A DNA stretch of 64,000 nucleotides from Sabethes cyaneus. Lineage: Eukaryota > Arthropoda > Insecta > Diptera > Culicidae. Made by a program: the position numbers and the translations under genes. Location of the stretch: contig NC_071354.1 of NCBI RefSeq assembly GCF_943734655.1, positions 78,963,838-79,027,837 of the forward strand. The letters run 5' to 3'. A model generated the notes under the pieces. It ran no database searches. It worked only from the letters and a program-made list of their open reading frames with translations, and was not told where the DNA came from. Of this stretch, positions 1 to 11,794 are shown piece after piece. The stretch's first letter is position 1; every line of letters starts with the position of its first letter.

Positions 1-417
1 AAACTTCTACGTGTCGACTACTAACCCTAACCTCCGCCCTCGACAAACTGCTGGTTGTAACATTGAAGTCAGCCGCGAAGCCTAGGAACTGGCCTATGCC
101 AAATATCAGGTTTCCTTTTTAAAGCTTCCAATGTATCAAGGAAGATTAAGCATGTGAAATAGCAAACCAGCTCACGTTCAAGAAAAAGCATTCAGCCGTC
201 CGATTCGAGTTCAAAAGTCTTAGTAAACAACCCACTTTGACATATTAGTTATTTTGTTTGCCGTCATATAGTTCTGGTTGCGTGAAAATATCCGATTTTA
301 TGCAGAATAGTCGTCATTTGTGGACAGTTTGATTTTCTTCTTTCTTTTGAATTAAATGGTGGCTGAAGGGCAAAAAGGGAACGATTTTCTTTATCGAATC
401 GTGATGGGAGTTGAAAA

Positions 418-832
418 ATGTTTCAATACAGCGCCCCAAGAATAGAAAGTCAAGTCAAAGAAAAGTTGAAAAAGAACGAAACCATCACTAGGAAGCACTA
501 TCGGATTCAGTTGATGCGATCGCGCAACAAAAATGGCCTCAAAGCGAACATATTGATTCTGCAGTATGACAACGGTCGGCCTCATGTCACCAAGCTCGAT
601 AAATAAAGCACTCCAATAGAAAGTACTATCCCGTCCGTCATAATATCCAGTTATAGCGACTGTTACTTGTTTCTTTCCATGGCACATGGTCTGGTTGTTC
701 AGCAGTTCCCTTCATATCAAGACATCAAACAGTGAATGGCTTGTTTCGTATATAATCTCAAAAAACGAAAACTTTTGCCAGAACTTTTTGCGCTTTGCCA
801 GTAAGATAGGCACTGGATTTCCCAGCCTCAAG
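418..832 (+). pseudogene. mariner-type transposase remnant (C-terminal half)
   Basis: Decayed transposase of the mariner family (cut-and-paste DNA transposition in the nucleus). The conceptual translation holds the block NETITRKHYRIQLMR, then LQYDNGRPHV, then after one in-frame stop (TAA at 604-606) SDCYLFLSMAHGL, and after a frameshift near 733 EWLVSYIISKNENF. These match in order the NETI, hDNARPH, SDYHLFrSMAHGL and WI-SKdeeFF blocks of mariner transposases. The second and third catalytic aspartates (in YDN and SDC) are both visible, but only 29 residues separate them instead of the family's 34, so small deletions have occurred. The N-terminal DNA-binding half and the terminal inverted repeats are not recognisable. 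Non-functional. Confidence 0.85.
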
Positions 833-924
833 CACACTGGGGCACGTGTCCCAGTTTCTGTAATCCAAAAGTCCGCAGTTTTCAATGCAATGGGCCACTA
901 TTTAATTAATTGCGTACAAATACT

Positions 925-1090
925 GGTCTGACAAGCCAGTCGTTGTATGTTCGAAGCTCGGTTGGGCGGTGTTGATAGAGTCTGTGGGATCTATGCACTA
1001 GCCCCGTAATTGTCATGCACTCTAAAAACCGGTTGCGAAGTCTGTCGATCGGGCAGGGTAATGTCTAAAAACGGTTATATCCAAGACTTT
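925..1090 (+). repeat. tRNA-derived SINE copy
   Basis: Shares its layout with the copies at 14925-15062 (minus), 16402-16545, 58485-58612 and 63818-64000: a head with tggtctgacaagcc (A-box-like) and gttcgaagctc (B-box-like), then a body with cactagccccgtaattgtc, cactctaaaaaccgg and a tgcgaagtctgtcgatc-like segment. The RNA polymerase III type boxes make it tRNA-derived. It may belong to the mosquito Feilai-type SINEs, but the family assignment is inference. Confidence 0.65.
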
Positions 1091-1627
1091 GTTTTCACAA
1101 ATAGGATAAATTAACCATTAGTGGACCAGTTAGTGCTCGAGTGGTTTTCTTGCACGAATTAGTTTGAACTGGTAACGCTAAACACGCAACCGATGGCACG
1201 TACAATACGAGTAACTTTCGATTAAGCCTAAAAAAATATCAATTTATGTTGCAAATCTCTATATTCTACACGTTTTTTAAAAAAGATTGGAATATCCATT
1301 TTCCTTTTATGGACCTTTGTGGTTTACAATAGAATAACGACCGAGTCCATTATAGGAACTCTAGTATATTTCGCATGAAGAGGGTCTGCTAATGGCGGCA
1401 TATTTCGCATTGTTAACCATATAATGGACCCACACTTGTTGATAATGTCGATTTTAAGGCGTTAATCATTAAATTCAGCTAAAATTTTATAAACTGAACT
1501 TTGTGGTATGTTTAGTACTTTCTGTTTCATGTCATATATTCTCGGAAATAAGAAGTACAAGCTAATAAATACCGAAATTGTACCCGAGGTCCATTATAGG
1601 TAAAGGGTCTACTATAGGTTAACTTAC

Positions 1628-1788
1628 CCTAGTTCAAGTTAAGTTAAAATTCAATTCCAGTTATAAATATACTTTCAAGTTTCGTTTCAAGCCCAATTTA
1701 AGCTCAATTTCAATTTCAAGTTCAAATTCAATTTTAATTTCATGCCCAATTTCAACACTGATTTCAGATCGAATTTTAAGCCTAATTA
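1628..1788. repeat. degenerate 'ttcaagtccaat' minisatellite, block 1
   Basis: Imperfect tandem array of a unit of about 12 bases related to caatttcaagtc. It continues at 2707-2825 and 3413-3755, so a single array has been split by the TA-flanked element at 1789-2706 and separated from its last block by purine-rich DNA. Confidence 0.75.
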
Positions 1789-2706
1789 GGGTAATGCCGT
1801 TATCGTCGGGCCACTGTTATGGACGGGCCACCACGATTTTTTCAGTTTTAGTAACTCGTGATTCCTATGTACAAGCATTGTAAACCTTCTTATTGTGACA
1901 GCTAACTTTTCACAATATTGTGAGTTTCAATCGTGTATTCAAAACACGCCTACTGAATTCACTGATTGAATCAGTACAAAAAAAGTTTTCCAGGTGCAGT
2001 TAACTTTTCTTCAAGAAATGATTCATGAACTGCAATTATCGGGATAAATATTGAAAATTTATTAAGTGTGTTGTGCTCTACACGAAGGCTATTGAAAAAT
2101 CCCGTCCAGTTAGGTGTTTGTGTAGGGTAAGGGGAAATGCTACAAAAGCGCTTATTGTAAAGGTCGAGCCACTTGTGTAGTCATGGTTGGGCCACCATAA
2201 TTTGAAGCACAGAAGCGCAATATTCGCTAGTGGCCGTCAGTCGCGGAAAATGCGATGAAATAAAGCAAAATTAGTACAATAAAAACCTAGGTTGGTATTG
2301 ATTTTTCATTGCAGTAGTACCTACACTTCGGAAAACGCGATTGTAGAATATTGATCACCAAAAATTTCGCAAAAGATGTTATTAAAAATAGGGTATTTAT
2401 ACTTATATGGGCCGTTGTTCATGAAATTCATTCTTTTGATGTCTCTACATAGAATTTCAATACGTATTTCTTGGATTAAGAGCGGTGGCCCAACCTGTAC
2501 AACGTGGTCCGAGTATGACAACATTTTTTGTCTTCACGTAAATGCCTATAACTTTATTATTTTTCAAGCAATCAGTTCAAGGTTTTCCAGAAAGATAGCT
2601 TATTCTTAGACCTTTCCAACGATCCATTTAGATTTTAGAAATTCTTTTTGAAAGGAAAGTTATGGGCGAATGTCAAAAGGCGGGCCCAACCACGACGACA
2701 TTCCCC
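1789..2706. mobile_element. TA-flanked TIR element (918 bp, non-autonomous)
   Basis: Left end gggtaatgccgttatcgtcg and right end (reverse complement) ggggaatgtcgtcgtggttg form imperfect inverted termini. TA lies on both sides (1787-1788 and 2707-2708). The flanks read continuously as the minisatellite (aagcctaat-TA-caagtccaat) when the element is removed. The gggcca terminal motif recurs internally near 2175, 2190 and 2485. No transposase frame is seen. A TA target suggests Tc1/mariner-type mobilisation in trans. Confidence 0.75.
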
Positions 2707-2825
2707 TACAAGTCCAATCCCAAACACAATGTCAAGTGCAATGTAAATCTAATGTATCTAATTTCCAATTTCAACTTCGATTTTAAGTCCAACATCAAAT
2801 ATAATTTCAAGCCGGAACAAAGGTA
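2707..2825. repeat. 'ttcaagtccaat' minisatellite, block 2
   Basis: Continuation of the array at 1628-1788, beginning at the right-hand TA of the inserted element. Units such as caagtccaatcc and caatttcaacttc are recognisable. Confidence 0.65.
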
Positions 2826-3412
2826 ATTCAGGACTCGGAAAAAGGGCGAAGAACGGGACAGGAAAAGAAAAGAAAACATCGCAAAGAAGAAAGAAAAAGG
2901 CAAGCCAAGTAAGGAACAGGGACGGAACAGAAAATAAGAGAAACAAAAGGGAAAATAAGCACAATTAGTGAGATGAAGAAAACAGATAGCGAAAATGTGC
3001 AGGCAAATGAGGTCAAACGGAATATGAAAATAGAAATATGGGACAAAAAACGGGAAAATGGCACTGAAAACAGGGAAAACGTGCTAAAGAAAAATGTAAA
3101 ACGAAAAAGTAAAACACGAAAAACAGGAGATAAACAGACAACTCGGAGAGGAATGGGAAAAAGGGAGCCAGAAAGAGAATCAAACGACATAATACAAAAA
3201 AACGAAGCATCAACAAAAGGAAAGCACCACGGACCAGCAATAAAACAAGAAACACGCATCAGATAGAAGGAAAACGAGAGAAAAAGAGGAAAAACGGTCG
3301 GAAAATGGGAGCAAATAACGACAAATAAAATGGTACAGAAAAATAGGATTGTAGAAGAGAAAAAAGCGAACAGAAAAGAAATAAAACGTGTGAGAAAATG
3401 AAACGAAAAATG
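2826..3412. repeat. purine-rich, strand-asymmetric simple-sequence block
   Basis: The plus strand is overwhelmingly A and G with recurring gggaaaa, aaaacggg and gaaaag words. Open frames occur on both strands, as expected when stop codons are rare by composition. They encode only K/E/R-rich or F/S/L-rich low-complexity strings, so I read this as degenerate simple sequence and not as genes. Confidence 0.65.
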
Positions 3413-3755
3413 TCAATCTTAATTTCAAGTAAAACTTTGTGTCCGGTTTGAAGGGAAATTTCAAGTTCAAATTAGTCCTAATTCAAGTTCAACGTCAAGT
3501 TCAGTTTCAAGTTCAATTGCATGTTTGATTTGAAGCCCAATTTCAAACATAATTTAATTCTAATTTTAGCTTCAATTTAAAACTTTGATGTCAAGTCCAA
3601 TTTGCAGTTTAATTTGAATTAAACTTTCAAGCCCAAATAAGTCCAAATGCAAGTTTATGTCAGCTTCATTTTCAACTTTAATATCTAGTTCAGTTCCAAG
3701 TCGAATTTCTAGTCCAATTTTAACTTTTATTTCAAATTTAGTTGTACTTGTAAGT
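3413..3755. repeat. 'ttcaagtccaat' minisatellite, block 3
   Basis: Third block of the approximately 12-base degenerate repeat (aatttcaagttcaa, cagtttcaagttcaatt and similar). The units are more diverged toward 3755. Confidence 0.7.
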
Positions 3756-6573
3756 CCAGAGTTTTCAATCTAAGCGGTCGCTATTTTCATGGTAAGTAAT
3801 AACAGATTCGTCATCCTACGATTACTCAGTTTTCCGCAGACCAAAACATTTTTCTGAAAGGTCGGATGCTTTACCTTTTGGGTATGCCTGGGTACGCTGC
3901 TTAAGATTTTTTCGTGATAAAGTTACATTTTCATGAAAAAAACGGCTTGATTTTATGAAATTATGAATTATGAAAATTTATTTAATGTGCCAAAGAAATG
4001 AATATAAATTGTTTGCAAATTTTACTTAAACTTACAAAATAGACGTAAATTAATTCCGATTAAAACCGTTATGATCGTCGTAAGTTTTCAAGCTATAAAT
4101 TAAGTGCCGATCGAAATAATTCGGTTGAATATTAATGATTAACACACATGTTCTCGCATCTACTGTCATATGTCAACTGAAAAGCGCATCCATCAATCAA
4201 GCTTTCATGTTTGGTCACACGCTGACGGTATTCAAAGTGGAGCAATATTAGAAAGCATTTTCCAGACCTGCTCTACTCTCGTTAGCAGTCAGAACTGGAT
4301 AAATACTGTGAAAAACACATTAATCATCGCATATATTCAAGGCTCCGACCTAACAATTATTCATCAATTCTCTAGTAGAGTCCTTGCATCACCACATTCA
4401 ATTATTTTCGGTAAATAGAAAGCCGAAGTCACTGTTGCGTTTACTTAAATTTCTCTTTTATTAATGGGGGACTTACTCATAAGCTCCCATTAAAAACAAA
4501 TTGAAACGAAAATTGCAGATAATAACCACAATTTATACGAGGTTTCGTTGGACAAAAAACGCGCACTGGCAAAATTTACCTATTTTGTAAATTGTAACAC
4601 TGTTATTTCTTCGACCCAACCTGGTGCTATAAATACCGTTCGGATTAAGTACATTCTTTTTCGGGTATTGTAATGATACTAAAATATTATGGTTACCCGT
4701 GAAGATATTCCTCCGTTCTATTTTAAGCATATCCATCGTCGCATCGTTCCTTTGTTTTTTTTTCTCCACGCGGTTTCACACCCACCGATTCATTCGACCG
4801 TCAAAATCTGAACCAACTCTACACGATAGAAAAGAAAACCCAGCATAGGGAAGGTAACACACTATGTTTTTACCTGTACGTACCACAAATAATGTACAGT
4901 GACTGGTTTCGGTCGTAGGTACCAACACAACACATTCTGCTGCGCTGAGCTATAACGAAGTCTAAAACGCAATGTGCAAAAATGTGGGAACACTTCCCTT
5001 CTGTTTTCCGGCCGGGCCAGGATTTGCTCTCGTGTTTAACTACGACGACGGTTTACCCGGAAAAGTAAGCATTGCCAGACAATACTGAGCAACAGCAGCA
5101 ACAGCAGTGGAACGACGACGAGGCATCAGTTTGATATAACTGCTTGATACGGTCGGACAGGCTTTTATCCCTTTTTGATTTATTCGCCTGCGTCCGGAAC
5201 GATAGGAAAGCTCGTCGAAGCAGACGCATGGTAGTTTGTGAGTTCTAAAAGGAGAAACAGACTGCGTGTAATCCTTAGCTTTGCTGCTAGTGTGTGTGTT
5301 CTACAAGATACACCATACATAGTTTGAGGAAGCACTGTTTTCCCGTGTTATCTGCGGATCCAAACTGCATTGTGGTGAATTTGCTACGGTTTCGACTTCG
5401 ACATTGTCGGCAGGAAATTCGTGCTTCGATGCGCGGCTGGAATAACACGAAGTGATCGGTTGCGTGCCAAACGATCTGGAAATCTGTTGATTCTAGCCGA
5501 TATGATTGGATAGTAGCCAATGGATGTCAGTCTCGCAGGAGATGTATGGATATGCATGACTCCGCAAATTCGAAATGAAGAAATCGAAATGCCAATACAT
5601 GCTACCGTCCTGAAAAACCATGTTGAACTGTTATTGGTGCTCTCGAAGAAAGCAGTGGAAGTTATAACCGAAGCTCGTAATTTAATTAATTCTTGCACGT
5701 TTGGTCGGCTTGGCCGGTTCAGTTGAGCTGTGTTCTGCTCGTGCTGGCTCTGAGTGAGCGCTCGGTGATGGTTTTTCCGATCATGCAGAAGTCGTTTTAG
5801 CTCTGTGTATAGCTAGGTACGGGATTCGGTCAGTTGTTGAGGCATTCGCAAGTGGTACCGGTTCGCTAACCGACAACTGAAGGACAGCTTCAAATGGAAT
5901 ATCATTTGATCCTTTTAATGTGCCGTCAACTGTGCTATGTGGGACGCCCTTAACTGTGCAGCGAAATGTGCATCGACCAAACGACTGTGCGACTGTAGTG
6001 CCGTAGCACTGAATGTCGAATTAAGAAGCGAAAAATCGACATAATTGCATTGCCAAGTGAATGCAGACCAGTAGATTGCTTTCTTTGTTTAAGAGACTTT
6101 TTGTGCAAGCATTGCTGTTTTCAATTGTAATCACATCTTAAGTAATGTGGAATAATGAAAGTTCTTGCAAAAATTCTGCACCGGGCACTAAAAGCTACTC
6201 CTATTTTGGGCTTGCCATCTGTTTTCAAGATTAGTTGTCAACCACATTCGCTTCGTGGTTAGTTTTTAGGTTTTCGAAAAACAAAAATACAGAGAGCAAA
6301 ATAAATTTAAACCTACGAAAACAGCACCTTATCGCGCTCTAGTTGAAATAATTTCGCACAGTAGGTTCTCAAGAGCTTTCAGTTTGTTGTTCAAACTTGC
6401 TTTCGTTTTTTCGCATTTTCACAGGAGCAAGCCCTATTTGTGAGTTTATGTGTGCCATAGCAACATGGCAGTACTGAATGTATGTATAAAACTAGATGAA
6501 GAAATAATGGAACAAACACTTGTTTAATATATATTTTTTAATTTTGTCTTTTTATGAGAGGAACTACGGATTA
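3756..6573. other. non-coding, no gene recognised
   Basis: AT-rich DNA with only short, unconvincing open frames. A short cagcagcaacagcag tract lies at 5091-5107. The part around 4970-5990 is richer in GC and CpG than its surroundings and lacks recognised transposon signal, so it could hold host regulatory or untranslated sequence, but no promoter, splice or coding signal was strong enough to call. Confidence 0.4.
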
Positions 6574-6700
6574 TCCAGCTAATATCAGAGGAAATTGAGG
6601 GGTTGATAGGACTTCCTATTTGAGTATTTCAAAGTTAGCTTGAAACCGTATTGCAACGTGAGGTTGAGTGTTGTCATACTGCAAAATCCCTTTAATGTCT
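6574..6700 (-). pseudogene. mariner-type transposase scrap
   Basis: The reverse strand translates to GILQYDNTQPHVAIRFQANF followed by EILK, a stop, then EVLSTPQFP. This matches the mariner segment around the second catalytic aspartate (hDNARPHva ... LKWEVLpHPpySPD), with the conserved tryptophan codon changed to a stop. Only this block is recognisable. It is related to, but in the opposite orientation from, the remnant at 418-832. Confidence 0.7.
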
Positions 6701-7529
6701 TGGGATTATTTTTCGACCAACATCCGGTCATTAATCAACCTAAAAATTGCTCAAGTTATTCTTCAACAAATGTCGTCCACATACCTTCTGTCTGGTAGAA
6801 GATTTTTTTCATTCAATTTAATATTTCCTATATAAATTTTGTAAACAAAAGAAATCCACCTTTTCTGTTTGAGCTCTTTATGGCAAACCGACAGTCCAGT
6901 TTAACCTAGTAGGAACTACTTACTCGTCCCTACTCAATCCGCGTGCGACCTATAATATTGCTTACTATAAAATCAGTCGTTGAAGGAATAAAGGTGATAA
7001 CTAAGGTGCTCGAAAGGTGCATGCTATCAAAAAGTAAAAACTTAACATATTTTATACGGTCTAACGCTGTCACAACAGAACGCATTGCTGTTGTGGGTCA
7101 ATAGAGACTGATGAAAAAAAACAATCGCGGTTATTCCGAGTTCAACTTTTTTGGTCAAATAAGCTCCTGTATTCGATCTAATTTATTCGCGTCAGTCTCT
7201 AATTCGCTGCCATGGTCGCCGCAACATTGTACTTTGCGCTGCTTGTGCTGCTGTTACAAGTGGCTTTCGTTGCCCTCTGCTTTGTATTGCTACTGGTACT
7301 AGTCCTAATTCGGTGGTAGAATATTTAAATAGAAAGTAAGTTTTGCTGTGACTCGGACGATCATTTTGGTGTTTCTCGCGAAAGACGGTTCGACAAAGCA
7401 CCATCCAGGGAATGTTTCACTTAAGTAGTTATTTGTTCGCTTTTGGTTTTTTTTCTACTTTTGCCCATGAGTATGTCTAAAGCCCTTGTGATATATTTTC
7501 GCGCGTTGGTGAACGGTTGAATAATGCGT
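6701..7529. other. non-coding, no gene recognised
   Basis: No coding or repeat signal could be supported. The sequence is AT-rich with short spurious frames. Confidence 0.35.
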
Positions 7530-8480
7530 CTTAACGGTACCGTTAACGGCAGTAGTCTTCAACCTCTCCTCTTGTCCAGCAACCCCTATCCGTACATCCT
7601 CGTGGCACCAACTGGAATAGAAGCAGCCTTAGCGGAGATCGAGTAATCCACCACGGTGAAAACTAAGGTATATACCGACCGGAATGCAAATGCTGAGTGT
7701 CAGCACGACGAGTAGCCCTGCCAGCCCTAAGAATCGGTTGCCATGTTAGGGGCGGCTCATTGCGGCAACCTGATGAGCGCCTATACTCTAGATCAACAAC
7801 GAATTACGACAACACGTGATTTGGAGCAGGCCGCTGAAGTGAAAATGTGGTGTCTCAGCACTTAAACTTAAACGACAGCGCCATTTTGACATTAATTACT
7901 ACGAACATCTAAGTAAGCTCGGATCGAAAAATTCGGCATCGACCAAGGCAACGAAACAAGGGCGACCAATGCAATGAAAACTCCGTTCTTCGAACTGCAG
8001 GTCGCCAAATTTTGTAGGTGATGAACGGGTGCAGCTTGAACCCTGCCATCTCGGCATCGATCCGCGACAGAAAGGCTCAGGTTTACCAGAGCGTTGGCAC
8101 TTCCAACGAACTGGGAACGGGCTTTGTCACGTTGGGCAGAATCCAAGATCGCGTGATAGATTTAAAAGCGGTTAACAAGAGCCTGATAATCCGAAGTAGC
8201 TTTTTCTCATGTAAAGATATCCACAAAGCCTCTTGAAGATCACCTGACTAACGTATAGCGGACCATTTTGACCACGTTCTTATAGATTCTTCTTCAACGC
8301 AACGGGCCGCGAATATTGACTCTGACTATCACCTAATATCAGTATATGTGCGTTAAAAACTATCAACCGTTTACCAGATACATCGAAACCTTCCCCTTCG
8401 GATAAACATTAGGCAGCTAGAGAACCCGAAATCTGCCTAAAACTACCCCAAGTAACAATTCTAAAGCCACACTTCCGACG
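7530..8480 (+). mobile_element. LINE fragment: 5' region and APE endonuclease C-terminus
   Basis: Non-LTR retrotransposon remnant. Its endonuclease end is readable at about 8160-8345: SFFSCKDIHKAS, then DHVLIDS, then AANIDSDYHLIS. This corresponds to the RKDIHKATW, DHVLIDGRH and NIDSDHYLV blocks of APE-type LINE endonucleases, including the terminal Asp and His catalytic area. The upstream part (about 7560-7720) resembles in reverse complement the 5' regions at 44830-45190 and 59650-59960 (shared wording such as gcggagatcg and ctaaggt). Reverse transcriptase is missing here. Stops and frameshifts make it non-functional; the clade is not assigned. Confidence 0.7.
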
Positions 8481-8521
8481 GCGGGTCACCGACGTTGAAT
8501 ACATGGATTAGGGCAAACGTA

Positions 8522-8632
8522 CATTATGGCTCCCATCTATTATGGCGAACATACATTATAGCATTCGTCTGTATGGCATTCGTACGTATGGCAACCGGCC
8601 GTATGGCTATCGTATTTATGGCTCTCGTTCGG
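8522..8632. repeat. 15-bp minisatellite
   Basis: About seven consecutive units ending in tatggc (attcgtctgtatggc, attcgtacgtatggc, aaccggccgtatggc, tatcgtatttatggc). The upstream units are 16 long. No other feature accounts for it. Confidence 0.8.
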
Positions 8633-8639
8633 TCTCCCT

Positions 8640-9565
8640 TATAACTAGCTAGGAAACCATAATAAAACTGTTAATAAAGCAAATTTATTGTGGTTGCTTA
8701 TATTGCCACGTTAAAACTTTGTTGGCTGCATCACGGCTGTTTTAAACTTGTGGCGCAGCAATACAAAATGGCGCACCAATCAAAATTGATCTTACCCAGT
8801 ATACAATCGAGATACGATTGCAACTGAGAAATACGACATCATATTTGAAAGAAAAAGTTATATTGCTCGCCACATAAGGACTTATAAGTACCAAAGTGGA
8901 GGCAATATACGTGCGAAAAATTTGACAGCCATTTGTAATTCTGTCTTGCGTAGTTTTTAGAACACGCAACTTAATACTCCTGAATATATGATTAAGATAT
9001 AACTAAATACTGCAATCATTCATACTGCTTTATATTTTACAGTCATGAGTTGTATATGAGGACACGCACAACTGCAAAACAATTCACTGTTTACTTTGTT
9101 TTGACATGCTCTAATCAATATACAATTCTAATGTAAAATTGACATGCATACAATTTAATGTGAACTTTCTGTTACGATCTTGTGTTATCTGGGTATCGCG
9201 GTTACTTGGCAAACCGTGAGAAATCTGTTAGTTTTATAGAGCTATTAAAATGGTAACACCCTCACCAAACAGTTTTTTACTGCTATTATGAAGTTCAACA
9301 CCAAAATCATTTTTTTATGCGAGGCCATATTGCCTTATTCTAGTAGTTTGTTTTAGCTCGCAAACAAAAATTCATCAAAGCAAAGTGTTTTGTAGAAAGA
9401 AAGTTGTAATTAATCGGTGTTTCTGTCACTGGAAGCAACTAAACTTGACTAACTTAACTAACTGAATATATTTATTTTGTTCAATTTTAAATCGTTAAAA
9501 TTTTAAATCAATCAGTTTTAGAAAATTACAAAATTTCAGTGACGCGTTGATTTTATCAACCTACC
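8640..9565. other. non-coding, no gene recognised
   Basis: AT-rich sequence with no supported gene or repeat. The word ataaaactg and similar do not form an element. Confidence 0.35.
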
Positions 9566-10815
9566 ATATCAATATCAAGGTATTCTCTCAGATCCTGTCA
9601 CGCCGTCTGTCTTCGATAGCTCAAGGTTTCGCAGGGAATTATTAGCCTTCCTTAATCTAAGCTCGCGTCACTGCGGACCAAATTTATACCATCCGAGGGA
9701 TCTTGTAAAAATTACGAGAGTACAACGTGCCCACGCCTTTTTTATCTTTATTGATTTCAAAGCAGCATACGATACAGTAGCAGAACACGGTTTTCCGGAT
9801 AAACTGACGCAACCAGGGATGGAAAAAAATCGCTTCTAGCGATCAAGATCATAGAAGCGATCAGATTCAGATTCATTGACATCACTACTTGTAAGCGACA
9901 AACACTTTGTCGCGATCCGTACAGATTATGATAAACCTCATGTCAGATCATGGTCTTTACATGATTGCGTTGAGAAATATAAAACAGATACAGACGATTG
10001 GTTGTGTCCATCATATGAATTACAATACAAACAACATCTGTGACCTTTTTTCTCGCAGCTAGGTAAGATGTAACACTGTGATCGACTGCTGAGACTGTTC
10101 CCGAGCAGGAGCGAAGAGCAAAATAATATAAAAACAATATCAAACTGTATTATAATGCTATATTTTGTTATTGAATAGATATGGAGATACATTGATAACA
10201 CATTTTGTTATTGAGTAGATATTTAAAACAGTGGTTGTAAGATGAGTTTAATAACTGATTTTGTTATCATATCTTATTTTGACCTTAAAATGACATTCGA
10301 AATATTGCATAATTTTTTTTTATTGATTAAAGAAATTTTTGGATTATAAATATTTTATAAAATGATTTTTTAATATCTCATTTGTTACAACAATTGTTAT
10401 TCAATACCTTAATAATACTAAAATATGTTAATCTAAACTCTGAATACGGTCATGTTATTGTTTTGTTATTCAAATAACACAAGTAGTTATTCTTTCGGCC
10501 TTAAAGGAGCAAAATTTTGGTATTATTTTTTGTTATTTTACCAACTATGTCAGCCAAAACAAGACCAAATTTGAAAGGAGTTATTCGATTTCCAATAACA
10601 CATTTTGATATTATTTTGCTCTCCGCTCCTGCTCGGGTTTAGAGAACAAAATCTTGTGATCAACGCTAAAGATTCACTGTTTGTCATGATCTGTACGGAT
10701 CGTGATCTGTGCGTGTGGCGATAACTCACAGATTTTGTCAAAATCACTGATCTTCCATCCCTGGACGCGACTGATCAGGGTTACATTGGATCGAGTGATG
10801 TCTTTTATGCGCATC
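9566..10815 (+). mobile_element. LINE reverse transcriptase fragment split by a hAT element
   Basis: Two pieces of one reverse transcriptase. The left piece (to 9813) reads ILSRRLSSIAQGFAGNY, then TADQIYTIRGIL, then FIDFKAAYDTV (palm motif with catalytic Asp) and EHGFPDKLT. The right piece (from 10764) resumes as RLIRVTLDRV. Deleting 9814-10763 and one copy of the 8-bp target gives the uninterrupted phrase DKLTRLIRVTLDRV, which proves the two are one element. The family is the same APE-type LINE as the pieces at 14460-14900, 33520-34790 and 42862-45190. Non-functional. Confidence 0.85.
9814..10763. mobile_element. non-autonomous hAT element (950 bp)
   Basis: Begins cagggatgg and ends ccatccctg, a typical hAT-style inverted terminus. 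It is flanked by an 8-bp duplication, gacgcaac (9806-9813) and gacgcgac (10764-10771), with one mismatch. The host LINE frame is restored by its removal. The interior has several ttttgttatt/aataacaca motifs and no transposase frame, so it would depend on an outside hAT transposase. Confidence 0.9.
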
Positions 10816-11167
10816 TTTGGAACATGAGTATTCGTATTTCGCATGTTAAAAGATAAAAGAAGATAAAACGGTCAAAAATTTAAAAAACTGATAACATCAT
10901 TCGATTGTACGTTTAAAAAACTATAAAAAACTATATGGGTATGACTCAATACCAATTTGCCTTAAGGACATTTGAACAATAGCGAATTTTTGGAAAATCT
11001 GGGAATAATGGATAAGCGTCACTGCAACAGGGATTGATCAGTCCGTCCAAAACTATGGGAACCTAAATGTGGCATCGGAATGAGCAATTCTCGGGTACTT
11101 TTTCATTTCGACGTATCTGAAAATGAGAGATTCTCTTCGTGTCTCCTCTCTTCCGCTGTTTACGGCT

Positions 11168-11794
11168 ATACTAATGCATAGATTCGGAGACTACTAAACC
11201 GATCGGCGTGGAAATTCTTATGCAGGGTTGATGGTTAGAGACCCCCTCCCTCCTTTGAGAAGGGAGCGGGTTTTCATACGAATGAAACACAAATTTCTGC
11301 ATTATTCGAGAGCTAATCAAGCAAGTGGAACCAAATTTGGCATGTAGGGGTTTTAGGAGGCAGGAATTTTTTGTATGGTGAATTAGGACCCCTCACCCTT
11401 TTAAGAGGAGGGGGCTCCCATACAAAGGAAACCGAAATTTGTGCATAACTCGAGAACTAATCAATCAAATGGAAACAAATTTCCCATGTGGGAGTTTTTA
11501 GAGACAGTATTTTTTTTCAATGGTGCATTGAGTCCCCTCCCCTCTCTAAGAGGGGAGGCTCCCATACAAATGAACTATAAATTTCTTCATAAATCGAAAA
11601 CTAATCAAGCAAATGAAACCAAACTTAGCTAGCGGAGATTTCGGAGACATAAATTTATTTTATGATGAAATGAATCATCTAGGGTTGAACTCCTCAGAAA
11701 GAACTCGAGATTGTGACAAAGGTCATCCGAGATTCACTATTTATGTATAGCATAGTTTAATTGGTGGCAATATGAAGTTTGTCGGGTCAGCTAG
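11168..11794 (-). repeat. copy of the ctgacccg-end interspersed repeat
   Basis: Reverse-oriented copy of the family seen at 26457-28678. Its right edge reads gtttgtcgggtcagctag, the reverse complement of ctagctgacccgacaaac. Inside are about three diverged units with the internal words gagaactaatcaa, accaaattt and cccctcccct. The left edge (accgatcggcgtggaaatt) corresponds to the ccgattggttcagtag segment of the other copy. Confidence 0.8.

Noticed and set aside
2828..3470. Overlapping open frames of up to 143 codons on both strands
   Set aside because: They lie in a purine-only block where stops are rare; the products are low-complexity strings.
5520..5726. 68-codon ATG frame
   Set aside because: Short, overlaps two open frames on the other strand, no family recognised.
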